This document shows, piece by piece, positions 14,018-23,242 of a DNA stretch of 64,000 bases. The stretch comes from an uncultured Collinsella sp. GTDB lineage: Bacteria > Actinomycetota > Coriobacteriia > Coriobacteriales > Coriobacteriaceae. Position 1 is the first letter of the stretch. Each line of letters begins with the position of its first letter. The stretch covers positions 1 through 64,000 of the forward strand of contig UQHV01000001.1 of the NCBI GenBank assembly GCA_900540895.1, given 5' to 3'. Under the pieces are notes generated by a model. The model saw only the letters and a list, made by a program, of their open reading frames with translations. It did not search any database and was not told the DNA's origin. The position numbers were made by a program, and so were the translations under genes.

Positions 14018-16117
14018 ATGGCTAAGCCTAAGTACAAGCTTTCCGATACCCGTAACATCGGCATCATGGCCCACATCGATGCCGGTAAGACCACCACGAC
14101 CGAGCGTATTCTTTACTACACCGGTAAGACCCACAAGATCGGTGAGGTCCATGAGGGCGCTGCCACCATGGACTGGATGGTTCAGGAGCAGGAGCGCGGC
14201 GTAACCATTACCTCCGCTGCTACCACGTGCTTCTGGAACAAGGACGGTAAGGACTACCGCATCCAGATCATCGACACCCCGGGCCACGTTGACTTCACCG
14301 CCGAGGTCGAGCGCTGCCTGCGCGTCCTCGATGGCGCTGTCGCCGTCTTCGACGCCGTTGCCGGCGTTCAGCCCCAGTCTGAGACCGTTTGGCGTCAGGC
14401 TTCTACCTTCAACGTCCCCCGTATCGCCTTCATCAACAAGTATGACCGCGTGGGCGCTGACTTCTTCAACGCTATCGAGACCATGAAGGATCGTCTCGAC
14501 GCCAACGCTGTGGCCGCTCAGGTCCCGATGGGCGCCGAGGACAACTTCTGGGGCGTCATCGACCTCGTCACCATGACCGCATGGGACTTCAAGGCCGACG
14601 ACAAGGGCATGACCTACCCCGAGCCGATGGACGAGATCCCGGCTGAGTTCGCCGACATCGCTGCCACCAAGCGCGAGGAGCTCCTCGACGCTGCTGCCAG
14701 CTTTGACGACGAGCTCATGGAGAAGATCCTCATGGAGGAGGACTTCACCGTCGAGGAGCTCAAGGCTGCTCTGCGCAAGGGCGTTCTGGCCAACGAGCTC
14801 AACCTCGTCTTCGTGGGCTCCGCCTACAAGAACAAGGGCGTCCAGGAGCTGCTCGACGCTGTCGTCGACTACCTGCCCAGCCCGCTCGACGTCGAGGCCG
14901 TTACCGGTACCGATCCGGACACCGGCGAGGAGATCGAGCGTCATCCTTCCTTCGACGAGCCCTTCTCCGGCCTGGTCTTCAAGATCATGACTGACCCGTT
15001 CGTCGGTAAGCTCACCTACGTCCGCGTTTACTCCGGCCGCGCCGAGTCCGGCTCCTACGTTGTCAACGCTTCCAACGGTCAGCGCGAGCGCCTCGGCCGC
15101 ATCCTCGAGATGAACGCTGCCGAGCGTATCGACCGTGACGACGCTGCCGCCGGCGACATCGTCGCTTGCGTCGGTTTCAAGAACTCCACCACCGGTGACA
15201 CCCTGTGCGCCGAGGGCAAGGAGATCGTCCTCGAGAAGATCGAGTTCGCTAAGCCCGTTATCGACGTTGCCATCGAGCCCAAGACTAAGGCCGAGCAGGA
15301 CAAGATGTCCCTGGCTCTGACCAAGCTCGCCGAGGAGGACCCGACCTTCCAGGTGTCCACCAACCACGAGACCGGCCAGACCATCATCGCCGGCATGGGC
15401 GAGCTGCACCTCGAGATCATCGTCGACCGTCTGCTCCGCGAGTTCAAGGTTGACGCTAACGTTGGTAAGCCCCAGGTTGCCTACCGCGAGACCGCTGGTC
15501 ACGACGTCGAGAAGGCTGAGGGCAAGTTCGTCCGTCAGTCCGGCGGTCGCGGTCAGTACGGCCACGCCGTCATCAAGCTCGAGAAGATGGAGGAGGGCTT
15601 CGGCTACGAGTTCGTCAACGCTATCGTCGGCGGCGTCGTGCCCAAGGAGTACATCCCGTCCATCGACAAGGGCATCCAGGAGGCCCTGAACACCGGTGTT
15701 ATCGCCGGCTTCCCGGTCCTCGACGTCAAGGTCACCCTGTTCGACGGCTCTTACCACGAGGTCGACTCCTCCGAGGCCGCCTTCAAGATCGCCGGTTCCA
15801 TGGCTATCAAGGACGCCCTCAAGAAGTCCGACCCGCAGCTGCTCGAGCCGATCATGGCTGTCGAGGTCGAGACTCCCGAGCAGTACATGGGCGACGTTAT
15901 GGGCAACCTCTCCGGTCGCCGCGGCAAGATCGAGGGCATGGAGGATCGCAAGAACAGCAAGCTCATCCGTGCCAAGGTGCCGCTGGGCGAGATGTTCGGT
16001 TACGCTACCGACCTTCGCTCCCAGACCCAGGGCCGTGCATCCTACACGATGCAGTTCGACTCTTATGAGCCCGCGCCCAAGTCCATCGTGGACGAGGTCA
16101 TGAGCAAGAACGCCTAA
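14018..16117 (+). CDS. fusA: Elongation factor G
   Basis: EF-G (699 residues), the translocation GTPase. G-domain motifs: P-loop AHIDAGKTTTTERILYYTGK near residues 19-38, switch II DTPGHVDFTAEVERCLR, and NKYDR in the NKxD position (the fourth residue is Asp, as usual). Domains II to V follow at normal length, including RGRGQYGH-like SGGRGQYGHAVIKLE and domain V SGRRGKIEG. ATG is preceded by AAGGAA. A long open frame on the other strand is a codon-bias shadow. Confidence 0.98.
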   Translation: MAKPKYKLSDTRNIGIMAHIDAGKTTTTERILYYTGKTHKIGEVHEGAATMDWMVQEQERGVTITSAATTCFWNKDGKDYRIQIIDTPGHVDFTAEVERCLRVLDGAVAVFDAVAGVQPQSETVWRQASTFNVPRIAFINKYDRVGADFFNAIETMKDRLDANAVAAQVPMGAEDNFWGVIDLVTMTAWDFKADDKGMTYPEPMDEIPAEFADIAATKREELLDAAASFDDELMEKILMEEDFTVEELKAALRKGVLANELNLVFVGSAYKNKGVQELLDAVVDYLPSPLDVEAVTGTDPDTGEEIERHPSFDEPFSGLVFKIMTDPFVGKLTYVRVYSGRAESGSYVVNASNGQRERLGRILEMNAAERIDRDDAAAGDIVACVGFKNSTTGDTLCAEGKEIVLEKIEFAKPVIDVAIEPKTKAEQDKMSLALTKLAEEDPTFQVSTNHETGQTIIAGMGELHLEIIVDRLLREFKVDANVGKPQVAYRETAGHDVEKAEGKFVRQSGGRGQYGHAVIKLEKMEEGFGYEFVNAIVGGVVPKEYIPSIDKGIQEALNTGVIAGFPVLDVKVTLFDGSYHEVDSSEAAFKIAGSMAIKDALKKSDPQLLEPIMAVEVETPEQYMGDVMGNLSGRRGKIEGMEDRKNSKLIRAKVPLGEMFGYATDLRSQTQGRASYTMQFDSYEPAPKSIVDEVMSKNA

Positions 16118-16177
16118 GTTCGAGCTCCCTGTTACGTAATCCGCGAGAACGTCTCTCGCACTCTTTGGAGGTTTAAG

Positions 16178-16486
16178 TTGGCTACCCAGAAGATCCGCAT
16201 TCGCCTCAAGGGCTATGATCACGAGGTCGTCGATCAGTCCGCGAAGCTCATCGTCGAGACCGCTCAGAAGACCGGCGCTCGCGTTTCCGGTCCTGTCCCC
16301 CTGCCCACCGAGCGCAACCTGTACACGGTTATCCGCTCGCCGCACGTGAACAAGGACTCCCGTGAGCAGTTCGAGATGCGCACCCACAAGCGCCTCATCG
16401 ACATCCTCGACCCCACCTCGGGCACCGTTGATTCGCTCATGCGTCTCGACCTCCCCGCTGGCGTCGACATCGACATCAAGCTCTAA
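16178..16486 (+). CDS. rpsJ: 30S ribosomal protein S10
   Basis: S10 (102 residues), a 30S head protein and transcription antitermination factor (NusE) through contact with NusG/NusB. KIRIRLKGYDHEVVDQSAK and GPVPLPTERNLYTVIRSPHVNKDSR are conserved, the latter written here only in part of its loop. The start is TTG after TTTGGAGG. It normally heads the S10 operon, but here it is followed by a terminator, and rplC lies 13.7 kb downstream. Confidence 0.97.
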   Translation: MATQKIRIRLKGYDHEVVDQSAKLIVETAQKTGARVSGPVPLPTERNLYTVIRSPHVNKDSREQFEMRTHKRLIDILDPTSGTVDSLMRLDLPAGVDIDIKL

Positions 16487-16507
16487 GCGATACCGCTCAT
16501 AGCTTAC

Positions 16508-16546
16508 AGAGCCCCGCTGCCATTACGGTAGCGGGGCTCTTTTGTT
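16508..16546. terminator. Terminator after rpsJ, shared with birA
   Basis: AGAGCCCCGCTGCC pairs with GGTAGCGGGGCTCT (one mismatch) and is followed by TTTTGTTTT. It ends the rpsL-rpsJ operon and could also serve the convergent birA gene. Confidence 0.88.
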
Positions 16547-16602
16547 TTGCATGATGGGATTGGACCGCCGGATAAGGCTGCCGAGCGGCTGGCTGTGGCG
16601 CC

Positions 16603-17379
16603 CTATTCGCTCGCGGGACGCAGCGATGCCTCCTCAAAATGGAAGGATCGCAAACCGCCTTCCGTTTCGATACACGCGCGACCAAAGCCATCGACGGTTT
16701 TAAAGATGCCGCGTGCCAGCTCGTCGCCGGCAGGGGAACGGGCGATAACGTGCTCCCCAATCCAATTGAGGTGAGTGACATATTCGCCGTGGACGGGCGC
16801 GAGCGGTCCGCCGTCTTCTTCCATGGCGTTAAGACGCTCTGCCCACGCATCTACAGCGTCTATAACTGCATGATAGACCTCATCGAGGAGCATGTTGACG
16901 GTGGGAACGCTCTCGTTAAGGTCCGAGAGGCCAATTGCCGCCAGACCGCCATCGGGTACCTCTTGGGGCGTGTAGTTTACGTTGACGCCAATGCCGCAGA
17001 CGGCGAAGGGCTTGCCTTCGTTATCGCGTGCGGCCTCGACCAGAATGCCGCCGAGCTTGCGTCCTCGCGCGACAAGGTCGTTGGGCCATTTAAGGCGAAT
17101 CTCGTTTGCAAGACCCTGCTTTTCGAGTGCTTCAAGCACCGCTAGGCCGCTGACGGCGGCAAGACCAGAGAACTTTGCAGGATTAACGCATGGGCGCAGG
17201 ACAATCGAAAGCAATAAGTTGCCGACGGTTGAGTTCCACTTGTGCCCGCGCCGGCCGCGTCCTGCTGTTTGAGCCCGGGCGGCAAGTCCTGTGCCGTGCG
17301 GCGCTCCCTGTTTTCCTGCTTCGAGCAGGTCATCGTTGGTCGATCCGGTTACGTCGACTATCGTTAATTTGGCATCCAT
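16603..17379 (-). CDS. birA: Biotin--[acetyl-CoA-carboxylase] ligase
   Basis: Activates biotin to biotinyl-AMP and attaches it to the AccB lysine. Catalytic motifs are clear: GSTNDDL near residues 12-18, AARAQTAGRGRRGHKW near 34-49, LKWPNDL near 93-99 and KLGGILVE. The protein starts at MDAKLTIVDVTGSTN (ATG 17379, AAGGAGGTAG upstream), giving 258 residues. It lacks the N-terminal winged-helix domain of E. coli BirA, so it is a monofunctional ligase and is unlikely to repress biotin genes. It is divergent from the fatty acid operon that encodes its substrate. Confidence 0.93.
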   Translation of the reverse strand: MDAKLTIVDVTGSTNDDLLEAGKQGAPHGTGLAARAQTAGRGRRGHKWNSTVGNLLLSIVLRPCVNPAKFSGLAAVSGLAVLEALEKQGLANEIRLKWPNDLVARGRKLGGILVEAARDNEGKPFAVCGIGVNVNYTPQEVPDGGLAAIGLSDLNESVPTVNMLLDEVYHAVIDAVDAWAERLNAMEEDGGPLAPVHGEYVTHLNWIGEHVIARSPAGDELARGIFKTVDGFGRACIETEGGLRSFHFEEASLRPASE

Positions 17380-17474
17380 AACGGCTGCTACCTCCTTAAT
17401 GAATAAGTGAATAACGCAATGGTGTCGAGAAGTAGACACAATGTGAAGCCTTTGTCGCATTTGGACAATTTAAT

Positions 17475-17536
17475 GTTAACACGTCAACAACGACTGAAAT
17501 GCGCTATCCTCTCTTGGTCGATGTAAACACGTCAAC
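17475..17536. promoter_or_regulatory. Twin operators and -10 box of the fab operon
   Basis: GTTAACACGTCAAC (17475-17488) and GTAAACACGTCAAC (17523-17536) are near-palindromes 48 bp apart, differing at one base. TATCCT (17505-17510) between them fits a -10 box. The first site would cover the -35 region and the second the early transcript. This is the layout expected for repression of fabH-accDA by a dimeric regulator. No recognisable FapR, FabT or FabR gene is in the window, so the regulator is unknown. Confidence 0.65.
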
Positions 17537-17555
17537 AACTCAAAGGAGGTTAGTG

Positions 17556-18515
17556 ATGGGTTTCACGATTCTTGGAACAGGCTCGGCGCTTCCTAAGCGC
17601 AGTGTTTCCAATGACGAGCTGTCCGAGTTCCTGGACACCTCGGATGAGTGGATTTTTACCCGTACGGGGATCAAGAGCCGCCATGTGTGCACCGCCGAGT
17701 CACTCGACGACCTTGCCGTGGCAGCGAGCGAGCAAGCGCTCCAAGCGTCCGGACTCGATGCGAGCCAGCTGGATCTTATCGTCTGCTCGACGACGACGGG
17801 CGATCATCTCGTTCCTGCCGAAGCGTGCGCCGTTGCTGAGCGCCTGGGTGCCACATGTCCAGCCTTCGACGTTTCGGCGGCTTGTGCCGGCTTCGTATTT
17901 GCGCTCGATGTCGCCGAGGGCTATATCGCTCGAGGACGAGCCAAGCATGTGCTTGTCGTTGCCTCCGAGCAGATGACGCGCGCCCTTGACTGGTCAGACC
18001 GCGCCACGTGCGTGCTCTTTGGCGACGGCGCGGGCGCTGCAGTGATAGGGGCTGGGGGAGACAACCCCCTTGCCGTCGAGCTTTCGACGGCGCCCGACGT
18101 CGAGACGTTGCGCGTTCCCGGTCTGGTCGGCACCTCGCCGTTTAAGGACTCCGCAGATAGCGCGAGCGTGCTGTCCATGAATGGTCGCCGCGTGTTCAAG
18201 TTCGGCGTCAACGCCATCTGCGACACGGTCCATAAGCTTGCGAGCGATGCGGGCATTTCGGTCGAAGACATCGATCATTTTGTATTCCATCAGGCTAACG
18301 AACGAATCCTGAGTCAGGCGGTCAAGCGTCTCGGCGTGCCAGACGAGCGCGTGGTTCGAACGCTACGCGAGACCGGCAACATTTCGAGCGCCTGCATTCC
18401 CTTTGCGCTTGACCGGCTGGCACGTACCGACGCACTGAATGAGGACGACACCATCGCCCTCGTTGGATTTGGCGCCGGCCTGGATATAGGTGGCTATCTG
18501 CTTCGTTGGAAGTAG
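17556..18515 (+). CDS. fabH: 3-oxoacyl-ACP synthase III
   Basis: Starts fatty acid chains by condensing acetyl-CoA (or a branched acyl-CoA) with malonyl-ACP. The thiolase-fold triad is present: Cys110 in SAACAGFVFAL, His245 in FHQANERI, and Asn275 in GNISSACIP. 319 residues, normal. ATG 17556 is chosen because AAAGGAGG precedes it; the longer frame from 17499 would run through the promoter and operator. First gene of the ten-gene fab/acc operon. Confidence 0.96.
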   Translation: MGFTILGTGSALPKRSVSNDELSEFLDTSDEWIFTRTGIKSRHVCTAESLDDLAVAASEQALQASGLDASQLDLIVCSTTTGDHLVPAEACAVAERLGATCPAFDVSAACAGFVFALDVAEGYIARGRAKHVLVVASEQMTRALDWSDRATCVLFGDGAGAAVIGAGGDNPLAVELSTAPDVETLRVPGLVGTSPFKDSADSASVLSMNGRRVFKFGVNAICDTVHKLASDAGISVEDIDHFVFHQANERILSQAVKRLGVPDERVVRTLRETGNISSACIPFALDRLARTDALNEDDTIALVGFGAGLDIGGYLLRWK

Positions 18516-18567
18516 TCGCACATAGGAAATAAAAACGCCCCTAGGGCACAAACAAAGGAGAACTACC

Positions 18568-18804
18568 ATGGCAGATCAGAAGACCTTCGAGCGCGTTTGC
18601 GACGTTATCCGCGAGACCGCCGGCCTTGACGATGTCGAGATGAAGCCCGAGTCCACGCTCGAGGAGATTGGCCTCGACAGCCTGGGTACCGTCGAGATCC
18701 TCGTTGCCGTCGAGGACGAGTTTGGCATTGAGCTCGATACCGAGGAGAACCCCAAGACGGTCGGCGAGTTCGTCGATACGGTCGAGGCGGCATTGGAGAA
18801 GTAG
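18568..18804 (+). CDS. acpP: Acyl carrier protein
   Basis: 78 residues, acidic. Carries growing acyl chains on a 4'-phosphopantetheine arm attached to Ser38 in the GLDSLGTVE motif. It has helix 1 at VCDVIRETAGL and a typical acidic helix II surface (VEILVAVEDEFGIEL). AAGGAG precedes the ATG. The stop codon is followed at once by fabK, consistent with coupled expression. Confidence 0.97.
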   Translation: MADQKTFERVCDVIRETAGLDDVEMKPESTLEEIGLDSLGTVEILVAVEDEFGIELDTEENPKTVGEFVDTVEAALEK

Positions 18805-18806
18805 TG

Positions 18807-19751
18807 ATGCTCAAGTCTCCTCTCTGCGATCTGCTCGGAATCGAAAAGCCCGTGTTCCAGGGTGGCATGGCCTGGATTGCCGACGCCTCGTTGGCATCTG
18901 CCGTGTCCGAGGCAGGCGGCTTAGGCATTATCGCGGCCATGAATGCCGACGCAAACTGGCTGCGCGATCAGATTCACGAGCTGCGCGTCAAGACGGATAA
19001 GCCCTTTGGCGTCAACGTTATGCTCATGAGCCCGTTTGTCGACGAGGTCGCACAAGTGGTGATTGATGAGCAGGTGCCCGTTGTGGTGACCGGTGCCGGC
19101 AATCCCACCGAGTACATGAAGGCCTGGGGCGATGCGGGCATCAAGGTTATTCCCGTCGTGGCTTCGGTGGCGCTGGCGCGTCTCGTGGCGCGTCGCGGAG
19201 CCACTGCCGTGGTTGCCGAGGGCACCGAATCAGGCGGCCATATTGGCGAGACCTCGACGATGGCACTGGTGCCGCAGGTTGTCGATGCAGTCGATATTCC
19301 CGTCGTGGCTGCCGGCGGTATCGCCGACGGCCGCGGCGTGGCGGCCGCCTTTATGCTCGGCGCTGCCGGCGTCCAGGTGGGCACGCGTTTTCTCGTCGCC
19401 GATGAGTGCACCGTATCCGAACAGTACAAAGAGCTGGTGCTCAAGGCGGGCGACACGTCGACGCGTGCGACCGGTCGCTCGACGGGACATCCGGTTCGCG
19501 CCCTCAAGAGCCCCTTCACCAACGCCTATGCCAAGAGCGAGGGTTCCGGCGCGAGTGCCGAGGAGCTCGGTGCTATGGGAACCGGTGCGCTGCGTAAGGC
19601 CGCCAAGGACGGCAACTACGAAGAGGGTTCGTTTTTGTGTGGACAGATTGCCGGCATGGTCAACGAGCGCCAGAGCGCACGCGAAATCGTTGACGACCTG
19701 GTCGATGGCGCCGAGCACGTCCTGAAGGGTGCGTGCGCATGGGTGGCGTAG
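18807..19751 (+). CDS. fabK: Enoyl-ACP reductase II (FMN type)
   Basis: Last reductive step of elongation, NAD(P)H-dependent and FMN-containing, in place of FabI. The 2-nitropropane dioxygenase-like TIM barrel is evident: IEKPVFQGGMAWI at the N-terminus, GGLGIIAAMNAD, AEGTESGGHIGE near residue 136, and VVAAGGIADGRGVAAA with GVQVGTRFL for flavin phosphate binding. 314 residues. ATG 18807 immediately follows an in-frame GTG (18804) that overlaps the acpP stop. FabK enzymes are typically insensitive to triclosan. Confidence 0.95.
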   Translation: MLKSPLCDLLGIEKPVFQGGMAWIADASLASAVSEAGGLGIIAAMNADANWLRDQIHELRVKTDKPFGVNVMLMSPFVDEVAQVVIDEQVPVVVTGAGNPTEYMKAWGDAGIKVIPVVASVALARLVARRGATAVVAEGTESGGHIGETSTMALVPQVVDAVDIPVVAAGGIADGRGVAAAFMLGAAGVQVGTRFLVADECTVSEQYKELVLKAGDTSTRATGRSTGHPVRALKSPFTNAYAKSEGSGASAEELGAMGTGALRKAAKDGNYEEGSFLCGQIAGMVNERQSAREIVDDLVDGAEHVLKGACAWVA

Positions 19752-20665
19752 CGTTTTTGTTTGCCGGCCAGGGTGCCCAGCACCCCGCGATGGGCGTCGA
19801 CTTGATCGAGACATCGCCGGCGGCTGCCGAGGTGTTCGCCATTGCCGATGAGGTGCGCCCGGGGACGAGCGAGCAGTGCCGGAGCGCCTCCAAGGAGGAG
19901 CTCTCGCAGACCGAGAACACGCAGCCTTGCGTGTTCGTGCACGACCTGGCAGCGGCTGCCGCCCTGCGTGAGCGCGGCGTGGTACCTGCCGCCTGTGCGG
20001 GATTCTCGCTGGGCGAGGTCGCCGCGCTCACCTTTGCGGGGGCGTTCGATACGCGAGCGGGCTTTGAGCTCGTGTGCGAGCGCGCGGCGCTGATGGCCGC
20101 GGCTGCCGAGCGCCATCCGGGCGGCATGCGCGCCGTCATCAAGCTCGATGCGGCGCAAGTCGAGGGCCTGGCAAAACAGGCCGGCGAGGACTGCTGGCCA
20201 GTCAACTACAACAGCCCACAGCAGACGGTTGTGGCCGGAGCGCCCGATGCGTTGCAGACCCTCGACGTCCTGGTAAAAGAGGCTGGCGGTCGTGCCATGA
20301 AGGTCGCGGTGTCGGGTGCATTCCATAGCCCCTATATGGCCGAGGCGACCTGTGGCCTTGCTGCATATATCGAGGCCGGTCACGCGCCGTCCCCGTTGCT
20401 CATTCCTGTTATGGCAAACATGACGGCGGCGCCCTATCCGGCCGACCCGCAGGCGGCATCGGATGTCTTGGCCAACCAGGTGAGTCATGCCGTGCACTGG
20501 GTCGACACGCTGCATGCTCTGCAGGATCAAGGCATCGACACGTTTATTGAGGTCGGCCCCGGCAAAACGCTGTCGGGCCTGGTCAAGCGTACGTTGAGCG
20601 ACGTTCGTGTGTATTCGTGCGAAACGGCCGAACAGGTCGCAGCTATTGCCGACGAGCTCGTATAG
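19739..20665 (+). CDS. fabD: Malonyl-CoA:ACP transacylase
   Basis: Loads malonyl groups onto AcpP. Catalytic Ser90 is in GFSLGEVAAL and His196 in SGAFHSPYM; FLFAGQGAQHPAMG is the N-terminal signature. 308 residues from ATG 19739. An in-frame GTG at 19733 is an alternative. The gene overlaps the end of fabK by 13 bases, so translation is probably coupled. Confidence 0.95.
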   Translation: MGGVAFLFAGQGAQHPAMGVDLIETSPAAAEVFAIADEVRPGTSEQCRSASKEELSQTENTQPCVFVHDLAAAAALRERGVVPAACAGFSLGEVAALTFAGAFDTRAGFELVCERAALMAAAAERHPGGMRAVIKLDAAQVEGLAKQAGEDCWPVNYNSPQQTVVAGAPDALQTLDVLVKEAGGRAMKVAVSGAFHSPYMAEATCGLAAYIEAGHAPSPLLIPVMANMTAAPYPADPQAASDVLANQVSHAVHWVDTLHALQDQGIDTFIEVGPGKTLSGLVKRTLSDVRVYSCETAEQVAAIADELV

Positions 20666-20695
20666 CCCACAGGGCTGTAACCCGAAAGGAATGAC

Positions 20696-21469
20696 ATGGG
20701 CAATTTGAACAACGATGCGCTCGAGTTCGACGGATCGCGCCGCGTGGCACTGGTCACGGGCGGCTCGCGCGGCATCGGTCGCGCTTGTGCCGTGGGCCTG
20801 GCGGAGGATGGCTACGATATCGCCGTCGTCTATGCCGGCAGCGTCGATGCGGCGCACGAGACGTGCGAGGCCTGCGAGGCGGCTGGCGCCACGGCGCGCG
20901 CATATCAATGTGACGTGGCCGACCCCGCTGCTGTCAACGCATGCGTGGAAGCGGTCCTCAACGACTTTGGCTCCATTTGGGCGCTCGTCAACAACGCCGG
21001 CATCACGCGCGACGGCCTGCTCATGCGTATGGGTGACGATGCCTTCGACCGCGTGCTCGATGTCAATCTCAAGGGCACGTTCAATACGACGCGCGCGCTC
21101 ACCAAGACCTTTATGCGCCAGCGCGGCGGTTGCGTCGTCAACATGAGCTCGGTCGTGGGCCTGATGGGCAATGCCGGTCAGGCCAACTACGCCGCCTCCA
21201 AGGCGGGCGTCATCGGCCTGACCAAGGCGGTGGCGCGCGAGCTTGCGTCCCGCGGCGTACGAGTGAACGCGGTCGCCCCCGGGTTTGTCGAGACCGATAT
21301 GACGGCAAAGCTTTCGGAGAAGGTTCGCGCGGCAACCGAGGAGCAGATTCCCCTAAAGCGCATGGCGCGCCCCGAGGAAGTGGCCGGCGTGGTGCGCTTT
21401 TTGGCGAGTGATGCGGCTGCCTACATTACGGGCGAGGTCGTGCGCGTCGACGGCGGAATGGCGATGTAG
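20696..21469 (+). CDS. fabG: 3-oxoacyl-ACP reductase
   Basis: NADPH-dependent short-chain dehydrogenase that reduces 3-ketoacyl-ACP. Cofactor motif TGGSRGIGRACA near residues 21-32, NNAGITRDGLLMRM, and the catalytic Tyr165-x3-Lys169 in NYAASKAG with the upstream Ser in MSSVVG. It ends with ITGEVVRVDGGMAM, typical of FabG. It has an N-terminal extension of about 13 residues before the first strand. AAAGGA precedes the ATG. Confidence 0.95.
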   Translation: MGNLNNDALEFDGSRRVALVTGGSRGIGRACAVGLAEDGYDIAVVYAGSVDAAHETCEACEAAGATARAYQCDVADPAAVNACVEAVLNDFGSIWALVNNAGITRDGLLMRMGDDAFDRVLDVNLKGTFNTTRALTKTFMRQRGGCVVNMSSVVGLMGNAGQANYAASKAGVIGLTKAVARELASRGVRVNAVAPGFVETDMTAKLSEKVRAATEEQIPLKRMARPEEVAGVVRFLASDAAAYITGEVVRVDGGMAM

Positions 21470-21508
21470 AAACTAGGGCCGAACAACGGCTTGAATGAGG
21501 AGACCATG

Positions 21509-22756
21509 ATGGAACAGAGAGTTGCAATCACCGGTATCGGTGCCGTATCGCCGCTCGGTAACACGGCGCTTGCTACCTGGACGGCCATGTGCGCCGGCAC
21601 GTGCGGCATCGGTCCGATCACGCACTTCGATACCGATGCGTTTGCCGTTAAGGTGGCGGCCGAGGTCAAGGGTTTTGACGGCAACGAGTACTTTGGCAAG
21701 CGTGACGCCAAGCACCTGGACCCCTGCGTTCAGTTTGCCCTGGCAGCGTCGGACGAGGCCATGCACGATGCGGGCTTTGATGTCGAGGGCGCCATCGATC
21801 GCGAGCGCCTGGGCGTCTACGTGGGTTCGGGCGTGGGCGGCATGCAGACACTCGTCGACAACGTCCACACGATCGCCGATCGGGGGCCCCGCCGCGCATC
21901 GCCCTATATGATCGCGATGATGATCCCCAATATGGCTTCGGGCAATATCGCAATCCGCCACAAGGCAAAGGGCCCGACCCTGCCCGTGGTGACCGCCTGC
22001 GCGACCTCGGCCCATGCCGTGGGCGAGGCGTTCCGCGCCATCAAGCACGGCTATGCCGATGCAATCCTGGCCGGCGGCGCCGAGGCCGCAATCATCCCCG
22101 ATGCCGTTGCGGGCTTTACATCCTGCCGTGCTCTCACCACTAATCCTGACCCGTCGACGGCTTGCCGCCCGTTCGATGCAGACCGCGACGGCTTTGTGAT
22201 GGGCGAGGGCGCCTGCGTGCTGGTTCTCGAGGGCATGGAGCATGCGCAGGCGCGCGGTGCGCACATTTATGCCGAGGTCGTGGGCTACGGCAACACCGAT
22301 GATGCCTATCACATCACGAGCCCCGATCCCGAGGCTGCCGGCATTGCCCGTGCGATATCGCTGGCGGTGGTCGAGGGCGACGTTAAGCCTTCCGAGGGCC
22401 TTTACATCAACGCTCACGGCACCTCGACCAAGCTCAACGATTCGTCCGAGACGGCGGGCATAAAGCGTGCGCTCGGCGAGGACGCGGCACGCGCCGCACA
22501 CGTCTCGTCGACCAAGTCGATGACCGGCCACATGATCGGTGCCACGGGCGCCATCGAGGTCATGGCCTGTGCCATGGCGCTCGAGCAGGGCGTGGTGCCG
22601 CCGACCATTAACTACCACACACCCGATCCCGCCTGCGATCTTGATTACACGCCCAATCGCGCGGTTCGCGCCGACCTTACCTGGGCGCTTTCGACCAACC
22701 TGGGCTTTGGCGGGCACAACGCCGCCATCGCGCTGCGTAGATATACGAGGAGCTAG
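21509..22756 (+). CDS. fabF: 3-oxoacyl-ACP synthase II
   Basis: Elongating beta-ketoacyl-ACP synthase. Cys164 in TACATSAHAVG, His303 in NAHGTST and His341 in TGHMIGATG make the KAS I/II triad. 415 residues. Two adjacent ATG codons (21506, 21509) follow AGGAGA; the second gives the standard start MEQRVAITGIGAVSPLG. No fabB or fabA is present in the operon, so unsaturated fatty acid synthesis is not explained by this cluster. Confidence 0.95.
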   Translation: MEQRVAITGIGAVSPLGNTALATWTAMCAGTCGIGPITHFDTDAFAVKVAAEVKGFDGNEYFGKRDAKHLDPCVQFALAASDEAMHDAGFDVEGAIDRERLGVYVGSGVGGMQTLVDNVHTIADRGPRRASPYMIAMMIPNMASGNIAIRHKAKGPTLPVVTACATSAHAVGEAFRAIKHGYADAILAGGAEAAIIPDAVAGFTSCRALTTNPDPSTACRPFDADRDGFVMGEGACVLVLEGMEHAQARGAHIYAEVVGYGNTDDAYHITSPDPEAAGIARAISLAVVEGDVKPSEGLYINAHGTSTKLNDSSETAGIKRALGEDAARAAHVSSTKSMTGHMIGATGAIEVMACAMALEQGVVPPTINYHTPDPACDLDYTPNRAVRADLTWALSTNLGFGGHNAAIALRRYTRS

Positions 22757-22759
22757 AGC

Positions 22760-23233
22760 ATGGATTCCAAAAGACTTGCCGAGATAGCCGATGTTATGGA
22801 GGACCGCGGCCTCACGCGCGTGCGCGTTGAGGAGCCCGATGGCACCGCGGTCGAACTCGAGCGCGCGAGCGCCGCACAGCCGGTTGCCGTGCCCATGCCC
22901 ATGCCGAGCGCTATGGCCGCTCCAGTTGCAGCTCCCACAGTCGCGCCTGCCGCACCGGAGCCCGCCGCGCAGACACCTGCCGCCGCACCGGAGCCCAAGG
23001 GCACCGAGGTGACCGCTCCCATGGTCGGCGTTTTCTATGCTGCCCCGGCGCCGGGCGACGAACCGTTTGTGCACGTGGGCTCCAAGGTCAAGGCTGGCGA
23101 GACCCTTTGCATCATCGAGGCCATGAAGGTTCTCAACGAGGTGACGGCAGAGGCGGATGGCGAGGTGCTCGAGATCTGCGTGGCCGACGGCGACCTCGTG
23201 GAGTTCGGCAGCTGCCTCATGAGGATCGGATAG
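22760..23233 (+). CDS. accB: Biotin carboxyl carrier protein of acetyl-CoA carboxylase
   Basis: 157 residues. An N-terminal helical region is followed by a Pro/Ala-rich linker (about residues 36-75) and the biotinyl domain, with biotin on Lys123 in EAMKVLNEV. It carries CO2 between AccC and AccDA. It starts three bases after the fabF stop. The lysine is the target of BirA, whose gene is divergent from this operon. Confidence 0.95.
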   Translation: MDSKRLAEIADVMEDRGLTRVRVEEPDGTAVELERASAAQPVAVPMPMPSAMAAPVAAPTVAPAAPEPAAQTPAAAPEPKGTEVTAPMVGVFYAAPAPGDEPFVHVGSKVKAGETLCIIEAMKVLNEVTAEADGEVLEICVADGDLVEFGSCLMRIG

Positions 23234-23242
23234 GTGATATCC

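Noticed and set aside
14000..16387. A 795-residue frame antisense to fusA
   Set aside because: Same codon-bias shadow effect; no start signal, and the composition matches the rpoBC shadow.
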